NCBI GenBank assembly: GCA_966211965.1
Contig: CBIHON010000021.1
Coordinates: 1 to 64,000, forward strand
DNA length: 64,000 bases
Reading direction: 5' to 3'
From: CBIHON01 sp966211965
GTDB lineage: Bacteria; Pseudomonadota; Gammaproteobacteria; Burkholderiales; Burkholderiaceae_D
Shown here: positions 7,714 to 15,719 of the stretch, piece after piece
Layout of the letters: each line of letters starts with the position of its first letter
Position numbering within the stretch: position 1 is the stretch's first letter
Program-made: the position numbers and the translations under genes
The notes under the pieces: generated by a model
Database searches by the model: none
The model's input: only the letters and a program-made list of their open reading frames with translations
What the model was told of the DNA's origin: nothing

Positions 7714-9360
7714 TTATGCGCTTAATCGGGGTGCGGATTTTCCAGTCAATTTTTCGGCCAGCAGGCTGGCCAATCTTGCGGTTGTGCCATAGATCGACAA
7801 TTGCGGATTCGCACCTATCGAAGTGGGAAACAATGAGCCGTCATGCACCGACAGATTCGACACGCCATGATAGCGTCCGCTGGAAGACACGACTCCCAGC
7901 TTTGCCTCGTCGGACATCGTGCATCCCCCCATCACATGGGCGGAAACGACCCGTGTCAGCAGAGGCTTGTAGGGCAGGGCTTCGATCGTTTTTTTTGCAT
8001 TGGCCCAAGTCGTATAGCCTTGAGCCATCTCATGGATCGGGTACACGCTCCTGGCGCCGGCAGCGAACTGGATTTCCGCCATCGATAGCAGGGCCCGCTT
8101 GACGCCATCCCATACGAAATCCGTGATCGGATAATCGAGAACCGGCGAGCCGTCGCTTCTCAGCTGTACGCTGCCGCCGATGGAATTGTCGTTGAAGCCG
8201 TCGCGTAACAATGCCAGCAGCACATGAGCATGAGGAAACTGCTTCATCATGGCAGTGTGTTGCGTGCCAAAGCCGGACATGGTGGTGGAGAACAGCAGCG
8301 GATGGAGCGGCGGCGCTTCCAGCTTGTAACCGATGGGGCCGTCGATTGCCTGGGTTTCCAAAAAATGGTCGGAATAGATGGTCTGCGGCGCGCCGGCATA
8401 GCCATTTACTGCTTGTTCGAACAGGCTGGCGGAGATGACAGTGGGATGCAAAAAAGTCCGCTTGCCCAAGAGGCCATACGGGTCCGGCGCTTTCGATCGC
8501 ATCAGCAGTGCGGGTGAGTTGATCGCACCGCCCGCCAGTACGTAATGTTTTGCGCGCACTGTCAGCGTCTTGCCGGTGAGCGTCAAGCCGCTCGTATCCA
8601 GCGCGACGCAGCTCAGATTGTCGACCCTGTCGCTTTTGAATACCAACTGTTCGGCGCGGGTGCGGGTTAGCAAGGTGGCGCCCTTCGATAATGCGGAAGG
8701 AATGGTGGTGACCAGCATCGATTGTTTGGCATTGGTCGGGCAACCCATGCCGCAATAGCCGAGATTCCAGCAGCCTTTGACATTGCGCATGATAGCCGCG
8801 GCAGGAATGCCGAGCTTGGCGGCGCCGCGTTTGAGCAAGTCGTTGTTCTCATTCGGCGGAGCAGTCCATACGCTGACATTCAGGCGCTGTTCCATCATCA
8901 GGAACCAGGGCGCCAAGGCTTCTGAGGTGTAGTCTTTCAGGCCGAAGTTTTTTTGCCAGTGATTGAGCGTGCCAATGGGCGTACGAAAACTCGATGTCCA
9001 GTTCACCGTAGTGGAGCCGCCGACGGTGCGTCCCTGCAAAATGTTGATCGCTTTGTCCAGTGTTTTGCGCGCTGCCGCTTCCTGGTAAAGAGCTGGGTAG
9101 GCTTGTGCCTCGCGCATCTTGAAATCCTTTGATGATTTCAATGCGCCTTCTTCAATCAGCACCACTTTTAATCCTGCATGCGTCAGGATCTCCGCAGTTA
9201 CGCCGCCGCCTGCGCCGGTGCCGACAATCACGACGTCCGCTTCGATGGTTCGATTCTCGGTCAGGCCGGAGGCGTCGATCACTTTCCAGCCGGCGGCAAG
9301 ACCGGCTTGGATCGGGTCTGCTATCGGATTTTTCGCGGAACTGATTGCGGTTTTGATCAT
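7714..9360 (-). CDS. GMC-family flavin oxidoreductase
   Basis: 548 aa. An FAD-binding Rossmann motif GTGAGGG lies at 47-53 with the ribose-binding Glu70 at the end of the second strand. GRTVGGSTTVNW is the GMC signature near residue 115, and HVMGGCTMS plus NPQLSIYG near the C-terminus is the active-site region of GMC alcohol dehydrogenases and oxidases. Members oxidise alcohols, sugars or sterols. A Cys-rich segment (WNLGYCGMGCPTNAKQ) is typical of the long-chain alcohol and cholesterol-type subgroup. The gene is 10 bp after a Tat-exported small protein, a pairing like membrane-bound gluconate or sorbitol dehydrogenases. Linking it to fatty alcohols from the nearby reductase is inference. Confidence 0.85.
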   Translation of the reverse strand: MIKTAISSAKNPIADPIQAGLAAGWKVIDASGLTENRTIEADVVIVGTGAGGGVTAEILTHAGLKVVLIEEGALKSSKDFKMREAQAYPALYQEAAARKTLDKAINILQGRTVGGSTTVNWTSSFRTPIGTLNHWQKNFGLKDYTSEALAPWFLMMEQRLNVSVWTAPPNENNDLLKRGAAKLGIPAAAIMRNVKGCWNLGYCGMGCPTNAKQSMLVTTIPSALSKGATLLTRTRAEQLVFKSDRVDNLSCVALDTSGLTLTGKTLTVRAKHYVLAGGAINSPALLMRSKAPDPYGLLGKRTFLHPTVISASLFEQAVNGYAGAPQTIYSDHFLETQAIDGPIGYKLEAPPLHPLLFSTTMSGFGTQHTAMMKQFPHAHVLLALLRDGFNDNSIGGSVQLRSDGSPVLDYPITDFVWDGVKRALLSMAEIQFAAGARSVYPIHEMAQGYTTWANAKKTIEALPYKPLLTRVVSAHVMGGCTMSDEAKLGVVSSSGRYHGVSNLSVHDGSLFPTSIGANPQLSIYGTTARLASLLAEKLTGKSAPRLSA

Positions 9361-9370
9361 GGGGAATGTT

Positions 9371-9892
9371 TCAGCTTAATTCTTTAATCGGACCCGGATA
9401 GCCGATCGACTCCCATGTCGATTCATCTGCATACCAGGCGCCTATGATCAGATCGTGCAAGGCATGATAGGCGCTTTGCAGCATTGCAAAACGGTGCACG
9501 CGCCAGCTTTGCAGGAAGGCGGCGATCTCTTCGGGTTTTGCCTCCGCCCAGCCTGCTGGTATACCCGCCAGAAAACGCCGCGCCGGTGCCAGGCTTAGCA
9601 GGCCGAACAGATCTTGAATTTCACTCTGGGTAGTGCGAGGGAGACTCGCGATCGCAGACTGAATCCGGGCAATTTCGACTTCCATGCTTTGCGGTGAAGA
9701 GGAGGGCAACGCATCTTGCAACATGATGGAAGCAATAGCTGCCAGTGCGGCCTTGGCCTCTCCATCCAGAATAAAAGCTTCCGGCGCTGCCGGGTTTTTC
9801 ATGCCGCGATACAGTCCGCCTGCAGCGGCCAGCGCGACCGCGCCGATCAAGCTGGTCTTGATGAAAGTACGACGGGAAAATGTTGTCGCCAT
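9371..9892 (-). CDS. Tat-signal small subunit, gluconate dehydrogenase subunit 3-like
   Basis: 173 aa from the ATG at 9892. The longer open frame to 10096 is rejected because a twin-arginine signal SRRTFIKTS starts at residue 6, followed by a hydrophobic stretch (LIGAVALAAAGG). The mature part is helical and lacks cofactor motifs. It resembles the small gamma subunit paired with GMC flavoproteins (gluconate 2-dehydrogenase subunit 3 type), which escorts the catalytic subunit through the Tat pathway. The GMC enzyme itself has no signal peptide, which fits hitch-hiker export. It is first in the minus-strand operon with the GMC and lipase genes. Confidence 0.75.
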   Translation of the reverse strand: MATTFSRRTFIKTSLIGAVALAAAGGLYRGMKNPAAPEAFILDGEAKAALAAIASIMLQDALPSSSPQSMEVEIARIQSAIASLPRTTQSEIQDLFGLLSLAPARRFLAGIPAGWAEAKPEEIAAFLQSWRVHRFAMLQSAYHALHDLIIGAWYADESTWESIGYPGPIKELS

Positions 9893-10022
9893 AGGGTGAG
9901 TGTCGGAAGATTTTTTGCAGTGTACTTCATGCCGCAGCCGCTTAGGACAGGCAAAATAGAGCTTTGGCTCTAGCGAGCGGTTCATGGAATGCGTTCGTCC
10001 AATACTAGTACAGCAACCGATC

Positions 10023-10733
10023 ATGAAAAAGCAGCATATCGTCGAGACATTGCGCCGTGAATTGCAAGCCGTTGTTACCCTGCGGCGCGCAACCAAGAGC
10101 GATGCCGCAACCGTCGCTTCGATATCTGCGCTGAAGCGTTTTCAATGTGAGCGTATGGCACGGACTCATGCGGATTTGCTGGTGTCGCAAGACTCGTCTG
10201 AGGCTGCTCAATTTTTTTTGAGCGATTTATACGGCGTGAAGGATTCGACGCAACGGGACGCAGATATTGGCCGCATCATTCCAGTGATGGAGCGCCTATT
10301 GCCCTTGCCGGCTTTGCAGACCATTACCGAGGCGATCGTACTGGATGCTTTATCCGAATCGCTGGATATCGGTATGGCCGCGTTTCTTGGCGAGAATTTT
10401 TCCGAAGGTGATTATGTGGCCGCTTATCGGTATGTCGCAAGCAGAGACGAACGGGGCCGGCAGATCGGGCACGTACAATCCGTCGGCGGTTCACTGTGCG
10501 AATTGGTTCGCACCCCGCTTGTTGCCAGCATGCTGAAGATGATGCGCGGGCCGGCGAAACTGGCCGGACTGGCGGAGTTCCATAATTTCCTGGAGCGTGG
10601 TTTTGCCGCGTTCAAGGGAATGGAGAAGCCTCAGTTTTTTGTCGCCACAATTGTGGCGCGCGAGACTGCGATTCTGGAAAATATTTACTCGGGAAGAGGG
10701 CAGCCATTTGCTTTGGACGCATTCGCTGCTTGA
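10023..10733 (+). CDS. Conserved protein of unknown function (FFLSDLYG motif)
   Basis: 236 aa from the ATG at 10023; an upstream in-frame ATG at 9984 adds only 13 unlikely residues. The protein is soluble and mostly helical. It has a striking FFLSDLYGVKD segment near residue 65, seen from memory in a family of uncharacterised proteobacterial proteins. There is no signal peptide, no membrane segment and no catalytic motif that I recognise. It is transcribed alone and divergent from the Tat-GMC-lipase operon; its stop abuts the convergent RDD gene with no gap. No function is proposed. Confidence 0.75.
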   Translation: MKKQHIVETLRRELQAVVTLRRATKSDAATVASISALKRFQCERMARTHADLLVSQDSSEAAQFFLSDLYGVKDSTQRDADIGRIIPVMERLLPLPALQTITEAIVLDALSESLDIGMAAFLGENFSEGDYVAAYRYVASRDERGRQIGHVQSVGGSLCELVRTPLVASMLKMMRGPAKLAGLAEFHNFLERGFAAFKGMEKPQFFVATIVARETAILENIYSGRGQPFALDAFAA

Positions 10734-11264
10734 TCATGTCTTGCCGATATCCTGCGCATCCGGCATAGATAGGGTCACTGGATTGGCCGTGCTGATAAGC
10801 CGTGTACCGGCAAGTTGATCATGCAGGAACTGACGGTCCTTGTTCAAGAAAATCGTCATTCCCCATAACGTCATTCCGAGCGCAACCACGCCGACGCTGC
10901 TCCATCCCTTGAGGCCTAAAGCATAATCCAACCCCATTGCAGGTAAAAACCACATCCAGGCTAACAAATAGCGAGCCAAGGCTTTTCTCAGTGGAATTGT
11001 AGGGAGGCCTGGGGCGATGAGTTTGATGCGCCAGGTTTTCATTGCAAGCGTTTGCCCGCTACGGCGCCAGAAAAAAATGAAATAAGTGCCTAACACGAGA
11101 AATAACCAGACTTGGCGCGCATGACGCAAGGTCAAGGCGTGCCGGCTTTGCGAAAGCGTATCAAACAGCCAAGCAGCGACGAAAAGCACGCCAAACAACA
11201 GCAGGGCTTCGTACACCATGCTTGCAAGGCGGCGTCTCAGCGAAGGTGTAACGGAGATGTTCAA
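10734..11264 (-). CDS. RDD-domain membrane protein
   Basis: 176 aa. An RDD domain is recognisable by the Arg in the first helix region (LRRRLASMVYEALLL, 8-22) and by the WRRSGQTLAMKTWRIKL segment (66-82) between membrane helices. There are four or so hydrophobic helices, at about 17-35, 50-66, 98-118 and 122-142. RDD proteins are inner-membrane proteins that are poorly characterised; some act as ion or osmolyte transporters. It is the last gene of the sigma factor-DUF3619-DUF3106-RDD operon, 9 bp after DUF3106. Its contribution to that unit is unknown. Confidence 0.82.
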   Translation of the reverse strand: MNISVTPSLRRRLASMVYEALLLFGVLFVAAWLFDTLSQSRHALTLRHARQVWLFLVLGTYFIFFWRRSGQTLAMKTWRIKLIAPGLPTIPLRKALARYLLAWMWFLPAMGLDYALGLKGWSSVGVVALGMTLWGMTIFLNKDRQFLHDQLAGTRLISTANPVTLSMPDAQDIGKT

Positions 11265-11273
11265 CGGCGGCGA

Positions 11274-11936
11274 TTATTTCGTGACAGGCGGAGGAGCGGG
11301 CTGAATTCCGGACTGATTCGCAGCTTGTGGCGTGACTGACTGTTCCAACACTGGTTTCGGCGTGGATTTGATCGGTGGTACGGTCTTGGTCTTGCTACGG
11401 GGCGAAGGCAAATTGGCCACATGCTTTTTGCTTGCGGCATCAGAAGCAAGTTTTTTCTTTTGCTCTTCCGAGAGTTGTTGATATTGTCGCCATTGCGCGG
11501 ATTTTTGATCTGAATTTAATTTTTTTGTGCGCGCATAGCTCTCACGCGCGACGCGGCGCTGCTCTGGCGTCAGTTTCGCCCATTCGCGCATTCGCTCTTG
11601 CATACGCGCTTGCTCGTCAGGTTTCATCGACGAAAACTTGTTGCCTATTTCAAGCCATTTTTTTTTTCGAAACGGATCGATCCTGTCCCATTCCGCCGCA
11701 AGCGGGGCAAGCGCCTGCTGCTGTGCAGGAGTCAATTCGCTCCAGAGTGGTTTGACAGAAGATTTGCTGGCTGTCTTTGTCGTGAGGGGTTGCGTCGTTG
11801 TATTAGGAGCTGGTGTTGATGCCGCAGGGGTAGCGTCAGTGGCATGGACAATCGCTGCGAATATAAATGCCGACACCAAAATGAACACCGCCCGCAAATG
11901 GCGGGCGGCGGCGAATACACTTCTGCTCGCCATCAT
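11274..11936 (-). CDS. DUF3106-type exported protein
   Basis: 220 aa. A hydrophobic N-terminal signal or anchor lies at about residues 14-32 and ends in a likely peptidase site (IVHATDA). The central part (about 63-170) contains repeated W..L.P.Q...L.PL and EQR...R motifs (LTPAQQQALAPLAAEW, KLTPEQRRVARESY, LSEEQKKKLA) that characterise DUF3106, a Pro/Gln/Arg-rich helical family. The C-terminus is disordered and Pro-rich. A periplasmic sensor-like or chaperone-like role resembling zinc-resistance/Spy proteins is conceivable but unsupported. Its start overlaps the DUF3619 stop (TAATG), which indicates translational coupling. Confidence 0.8.
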   Translation of the reverse strand: MMASRSVFAAARHLRAVFILVSAFIFAAIVHATDATPAASTPAPNTTTQPLTTKTASKSSVKPLWSELTPAQQQALAPLAAEWDRIDPFRKKKWLEIGNKFSSMKPDEQARMQERMREWAKLTPEQRRVARESYARTKKLNSDQKSAQWRQYQQLSEEQKKKLASDAASKKHVANLPSPRSKTKTVPPIKSTPKPVLEQSVTPQAANQSGIQPAPPPVTK

Positions 11937-12340
11937 TACTCCGCTCGCTTGGCGAGATAGGCATTAAAACCGTGGTCCAGATATGCAGACAAAGGTAGTT
12001 CGTCAGATAAAACGGCTGCGTCGATGTCCGCAGTTTCACTGATGCGCTGCTGTTGTTCATACTGGTACAAGCCGACGAACAGCACCACGCCAAGTAACAA
12101 GGGAACCGCCATGCCGATACGGCCTAGCCAGGAAATCGGTTCGCTGAATAAATTGCCGACTTGGCCAGCCAGCTTATTGTTGGAAGCGAAGGCGCGTAAA
12201 GGGGAGTCTTTTTTCTTGCGGGATAGGGCTAGTTTGCGGGAAAAAGCCAGGCGTTCAGTAGTGGATGCAGGCAAATTGTCAAGTTGCTCATTGAGCGCAT
12301 GACGCACCTTGTAGGCGAAATTCAATTCTTTGTTATTCAT
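11936..12340 (-). CDS. DUF3619 protein, probable membrane partner of the sigma factor
   Basis: 134 aa. A soluble N-terminal region of about 75 residues, rich in Lys/Arg and Ser, is followed by one transmembrane helix at about 77-94 (GMAVPLLLGVVLFVGLYQ) and a periplasmic tail. This topology is that of small anti-sigma factors. The ATG overlaps the stop of the upstream sigma gene by 4 bp, as is usual for sigma/anti-sigma pairs. I recall DUF3619 as a betaproteobacterial family found next to sigma factors. The anti-sigma role is inference from topology and position; no zinc-binding HxxxCxxC motif is present. Confidence 0.75.
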   Translation of the reverse strand: MNNKELNFAYKVRHALNEQLDNLPASTTERLAFSRKLALSRKKKDSPLRAFASNNKLAGQVGNLFSEPISWLGRIGMAVPLLLGVVLFVGLYQYEQQQRISETADIDAAVLSDELPLSAYLDHGFNAYLAKRAE

Positions 12341-12906
12341 AGATGTATTCCTTTGGCTTTCAACGCTATGGCCAAGGCATGTGTTGCACGGGAACAGTGC
12401 GTTTTCACGCTGCCTTCAGAACATCCCATAGCGGCAGCTGTTTCTGCCACGTCCATATCTTCCCAATAACGCATAAGGAACGCTTCCCGTTGACGTGCCG
12501 GGAGCTTTTGTACCTCGTCATCTATGACTGCGAGAACCTGCTCCCGTTCAATCTTGTCTTGGCTGGATTCCGATGCTTGGCTTCCTTCTTCGGCCTCATA
12601 GGTCTCCAGTAAGTCGAACTCTTCGTGGTCGTCGGTGTTGCCGCTCAAGCTGGAAAAAAGGCTGATCCAAGTGCTGCGTACTTTTTCTCTTCGGAAATAA
12701 TCGTGAATCGTATTCTGTAATATGCGCTGAAACAGCAAAGGCAATTCGGCCGCCGGCTTGTCGCCATACTTTTCGGCCAGTTTGATCATTGCATCTTGAA
12801 CAACGTCGAGCGCTGCTTCATCCTTGCGAATGGCGTAAACAGCTTGCTTGAATGCACGACGTTCCGCAGTTTCGAGGAAGTCGGAAAGTTCTTTGTCGGT
12901 TGCCAT
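12337..12906 (-). CDS. ECF-like RNA polymerase sigma factor
   Basis: 189 aa. Region 2 is at about 15-80, with DVVQDAMIKLAEKY and a LFQRILQNTIHDYFRR promoter-melting segment. Region 4 is at about 128-182, with LPARQREAFLMRYWEDMDVAETAAAMGCSEGSVK reading as a DNA-binding helix-turn-helix (split here for length: the HTH core is VAETAAAMGCSEGSVK). The linker between them is unusually acidic and Ser-rich (about 88-117). It first transcribes its own operon with DUF3619, DUF3106 and RDD. No matching promoter could be confirmed by eye. Confidence 0.88.
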   Translation of the reverse strand: MATDKELSDFLETAERRAFKQAVYAIRKDEAALDVVQDAMIKLAEKYGDKPAAELPLLFQRILQNTIHDYFRREKVRSTWISLFSSLSGNTDDHEEFDLLETYEAEEGSQASESSQDKIEREQVLAVIDDEVQKLPARQREAFLMRYWEDMDVAETAAAMGCSEGSVKTHCSRATHALAIALKAKGIHL

Positions 12907-13418
12907 GCGATGTGGCGCGCCTGTTTGACGCGGCCGAGGGAATTCGTGGTTAGATGCCGGAGGTGAGTTGTTCTGTTTTTAGAATCTGTGCGCATCCTAG
13001 CAAAAAAGCCCGGGCTTGTGCGTTATTTTTGCGCAAAACGCTTGATTTCAAAAGGATTTTGCTGAAATTGACTTGACCAAAATGGTGCGACGCATTACCG
13101 TATCAGTCCCTTCGTCATCCCGGAGGGAAACCATGGTCTTTTCGCGTGCTGCGCATGATGCTGTCTAGCGACGAGACGCGCTTCAACTTTGAAAGCTGTT
13201 TGCTCTAACCCACGCCACAAGCGTGAGGAATCCGCGGTAGTGCTTCAGAACCTCCGGCCGAACGAGTCGCGTTAAGCGTCAATTTGGACCGCATCCTAGG
13301 ATGCCAACGAACTGACGTGATCGCACAAAAAAGGGACGCCTCAGCACTGGAGCATCACGCTATTCCGTCAGGAATGAGCATCCGATCAATCTCCAATGGA
13401 CCTTGAAAGGAATTTAGT
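12907..13418. other. 512-bp non-coding interval: sigma operon promoter side and long ilv leader
   Basis: This divergent interval contains no convincing gene. On the plus strand a weak sigma-70-like box pair TTGACC (13073) and TACCGT (13096) with 17-bp spacing could start the ilv transcript. This would leave an untranslated leader of about 310 nt. Visible structures are GCATCCTAGGATGC (13291-13304, palindrome), a CTTCAA/TTGAA stem near 13180, and ATTCC-GTCA-GGAAT near 13361. A strong ribosome site GGAGGG at 13122-13127 precedes an 11-codon frame. Long structured leaders are common before ilvB in Proteobacteria, and an attenuator or a conserved RNA motif is possible. Confidence 0.5.
13133..13168 (+). 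CDS. Candidate ilv leader peptide
   Basis: Eleven codons, MVFSRAAHDAV, with a near-consensus Shine-Dalgarno GGAGGG five bases upstream of the ATG. The peptide contains two Val codons but no run of Ile, Leu or Val, so control by ribosome stalling is weakly supported. The same frame is open upstream to an ATG at 13082 that adds more Val and Ile but has no ribosome site. It is kept as a candidate because the ribosome site is unusually strong for an otherwise non-coding leader. Confidence 0.3.
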   Translation: MVFSRAAHDAV

Positions 13419-15146
13419 ATGAGTTTGGAAACAAATTTGCCTATTACCGGCGCGGAAATCTTGGTGCGCTGTCTGGCCGAGGAAGGAGTCGAGCATGTGT
13501 TCGGCTATCCCGGCGGCGCGGTACTCTACATCTACGACGCGATTTTCAATCAAGACAAATTCCAGCACATCCTGGTACGCCACGAACAGGCTGCCGTGCA
13601 TGCCGCTGATGCCTATTCGCGCAGTTCACAAAAAGTCGGCGTCGCTCTCGTTACCTCCGGACCCGGTGTCACCAATGCAGTAACCGGCTTGGCAACCGCA
13701 TACATGGATTCGATTCCGATGGTGGTTATTTCGGGACAGGTGCCATCGCATGCCATTGGGCAGGACGCGTTCCAGGAATGTGACACGGTTGGCATTACCC
13801 GGCCTTGTGTCAAGCACAATTTCCTGGTCAAAGACGTCAAAGACCTGGCCACAATAATCAAAAAAGCGTTTTACATTGCCTCGACCGGCCGGCCCGGTCC
13901 CGTCCTTGTTGATATTCCCAAGGACATCACGATGCACAAGTGCGTTTATGAGTATCCGAAGGAACTCGAAATGCGCTCGTACAGGCCGGTCGACAAAGGC
14001 CATGCCGGCCAAATCCGCAAGGCGGTGCAGTTATTGTTGCATGCAGAGCGTCCGATGATCTATACCGGCGGCGGCGTGATTCTTGCCGACGCGTCCTCGG
14101 AACTGAACAAGTTGGTCGACAAGTTGGGCTTCCCCTGCACTAATACACTGATGGGCTTGGGGGCCTACAGGGCATCGGGCGAAAATTTCGTCGGCATGCC
14201 GGGTATGCATGGCACCTACGAAGCCAACATGGCGATGCAGCATTCCGACGTTTTGATTGCGATCGGCGCGCGTTTCGACGACCGCGTGATTGGCAATCCG
14301 AAACATTTTTCCTCCAATCCGCGCAAGATCATCCATATCGACATCGATCCTTCGTCGATTTCCAAGCGCGTGAAAGTCGATATTCCGATTGTCGGCAATG
14401 TCAAGGACGTGCTGCAGGAATTGCTGGCCCAGCTCGACGCTGCAGATGCCAAGCCGAACGTCCCCGCACTGGCTGATTGGTGGAAGCAAATCAATCAATG
14501 GCGCGGGCGCGAATGCCTTAAATATCCGACCTCCAATGAAGTAATCAAGCCACAGTCAGTGGTTCAAAAAGTTTGGGAAGTCACCAAGGGCGATGCCTTC
14601 GTCACATCCGACGTCGGCCAACATCAAATGTGGGCTGCGCAGTACTACGGATTTGACAAGCCGCGGCGCTGGATCAATTCCGGCGGACTTGGCACGATGG
14701 GCGTCGGCCTGCCGTACGCGATGGGCGTGCAGATGGCCAATCCGGGTTCGACCGTGGCATGTATTACGGGCGAAGCGTCGATCCAGATGTGCATCCAGGA
14801 ACTGGCCACTTGCAAGCAGTATCATCTGACGCCGAAGATTATCCTGTTGAACAATCGCTTCCTCGGAATGGTGCGCCAGTGGCAGCAAATCGACTATGGT
14901 TCCCGCTATTCCGAATCCTATATGGATTCCTTGCCGGACTTTACGATGCTGGCGGAATCCTTTGGGCATGTCGGCATGAAAATCGAAAACCCGCGCGATG
15001 TCGATGGCGCGTTGAAAGAGGCATTCGGGATGAAGGACAGATTGGTATTCATGAATTTCATCACGGATCAAACCGAGAATGTCTGGCCGATGGTCAAGGC
15101 GGGCAAAGGCTTGACTGAAATGCTTTTGGGCTCGGAGGATCTGTAA
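13419..15146 (+). CDS. ilvB: Acetolactate synthase large (catalytic) subunit
   Basis: 575 aa, standard length. It condenses pyruvate with pyruvate or 2-oxobutyrate, the first common step of Val/Leu/Ile synthesis, using thiamine diphosphate, Mg and FAD. The catalytic Glu56 sits in RHEQAAVHAADAY. FGYPGGAVL (28-36) is the N-terminal signature. The ThDP/Mg site is at residues 451-482, where the usual GDG reads GEA (451-453) before the distal LNN. Start: ATG at 13419 after AAAGGAATTTAGT. The stop overlaps the start of ilvH (TAATG), so the subunits are translationally coupled. Could equally be called ilvI. Confidence 0.97.
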   Translation: MSLETNLPITGAEILVRCLAEEGVEHVFGYPGGAVLYIYDAIFNQDKFQHILVRHEQAAVHAADAYSRSSQKVGVALVTSGPGVTNAVTGLATAYMDSIPMVVISGQVPSHAIGQDAFQECDTVGITRPCVKHNFLVKDVKDLATIIKKAFYIASTGRPGPVLVDIPKDITMHKCVYEYPKELEMRSYRPVDKGHAGQIRKAVQLLLHAERPMIYTGGGVILADASSELNKLVDKLGFPCTNTLMGLGAYRASGENFVGMPGMHGTYEANMAMQHSDVLIAIGARFDDRVIGNPKHFSSNPRKIIHIDIDPSSISKRVKVDIPIVGNVKDVLQELLAQLDAADAKPNVPALADWWKQINQWRGRECLKYPTSNEVIKPQSVVQKVWEVTKGDAFVTSDVGQHQMWAAQYYGFDKPRRWINSGGLGTMGVGLPYAMGVQMANPGSTVACITGEASIQMCIQELATCKQYHLTPKIILLNNRFLGMVRQWQQIDYGSRYSESYMDSLPDFTMLAESFGHVGMKIENPRDVDGALKEAFGMKDRLVFMNFITDQTENVWPMVKAGKGLTEMLLGSEDL

Positions 15147-15637
15147 TGCGACACATCGTTTCTGTCTTGCTGGAAAATGAAGCCGGTGCATTGTCGCGCG
15201 TGGTCGGCTTGTTCTCGGCCCGTGGCTACAATATCGAAACCTTGACGGTTGCCCCGACTGAGGATGCGACCCTGTCACGCATGACGATCGTCACCAGCGG
15301 CTCGGATGATGTCATCGAACAAATCACGAAGCATCTGAACCGCCTGATCGAGGTGGTGAAAGTGGTTGACCTCACCGAAGGTGCACACATCGAACGTGAG
15401 TTGATGCTGATCAAGGTGCGTGCCGTGGGCAAGGAACGCGAAGAAATGAAGCGTACCGCAGACATTTTCCGCGGCCGCATCATCGACGTCACCGAAAAAA
15501 CCTATACGATCGAGTTGACCGGTAACAAAACCAAGCTCGACGCATTTATCGAATCGATTGATCGCGGCGCGATCCTGGAAACCGTCCGTACCGGCGGTTC
15601 CGGCATCGGTCGCGGCGAGCGCATTTTGAAGGTTTGA
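15146..15637 (+). CDS. ilvH: Acetolactate synthase small (regulatory) subunit
   Basis: 163 aa. An N-terminal ACT domain (about 4-78; HIVSVLLENEAGALSRVVGLFSARGYNIETL in the family pattern, beginning at residue 3) binds valine and gives feedback inhibition. The C-terminal ALS_ss domain (about 83-157) contacts the large subunit. Length and both domains are complete. It is coupled to ilvB by a one-base overlap and followed by an 82-bp gap before ilvC that contains an AGGA-type ribosome site. Confidence 0.97.
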   Translation: MRHIVSVLLENEAGALSRVVGLFSARGYNIETLTVAPTEDATLSRMTIVTSGSDDVIEQITKHLNRLIEVVKVVDLTEGAHIERELMLIKVRAVGKEREEMKRTADIFRGRIIDVTEKTYTIELTGNKTKLDAFIESIDRGAILETVRTGGSGIGRGERILKV

Positions 15638-15719
15638 CTTGTTGAGGGCAGGGCACACAATACAATTCCTGCCTCGCAATAATTTTTAATTTACAACAAC
15701 ACACACATTAGGAATTGCC

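Noticed and set aside
9371..10096. Longer start for the Tat small subunit
   Set aside because: The twin-arginine signal begins just after the ATG at 9892; residues before it do not form a signal peptide and overlap the divergent gene.
13374..13406. Ten-codon frame with two Ile just before ilvB
   Set aside because: The only purine tract touches the ATG, which leaves no ribosome-site spacing.
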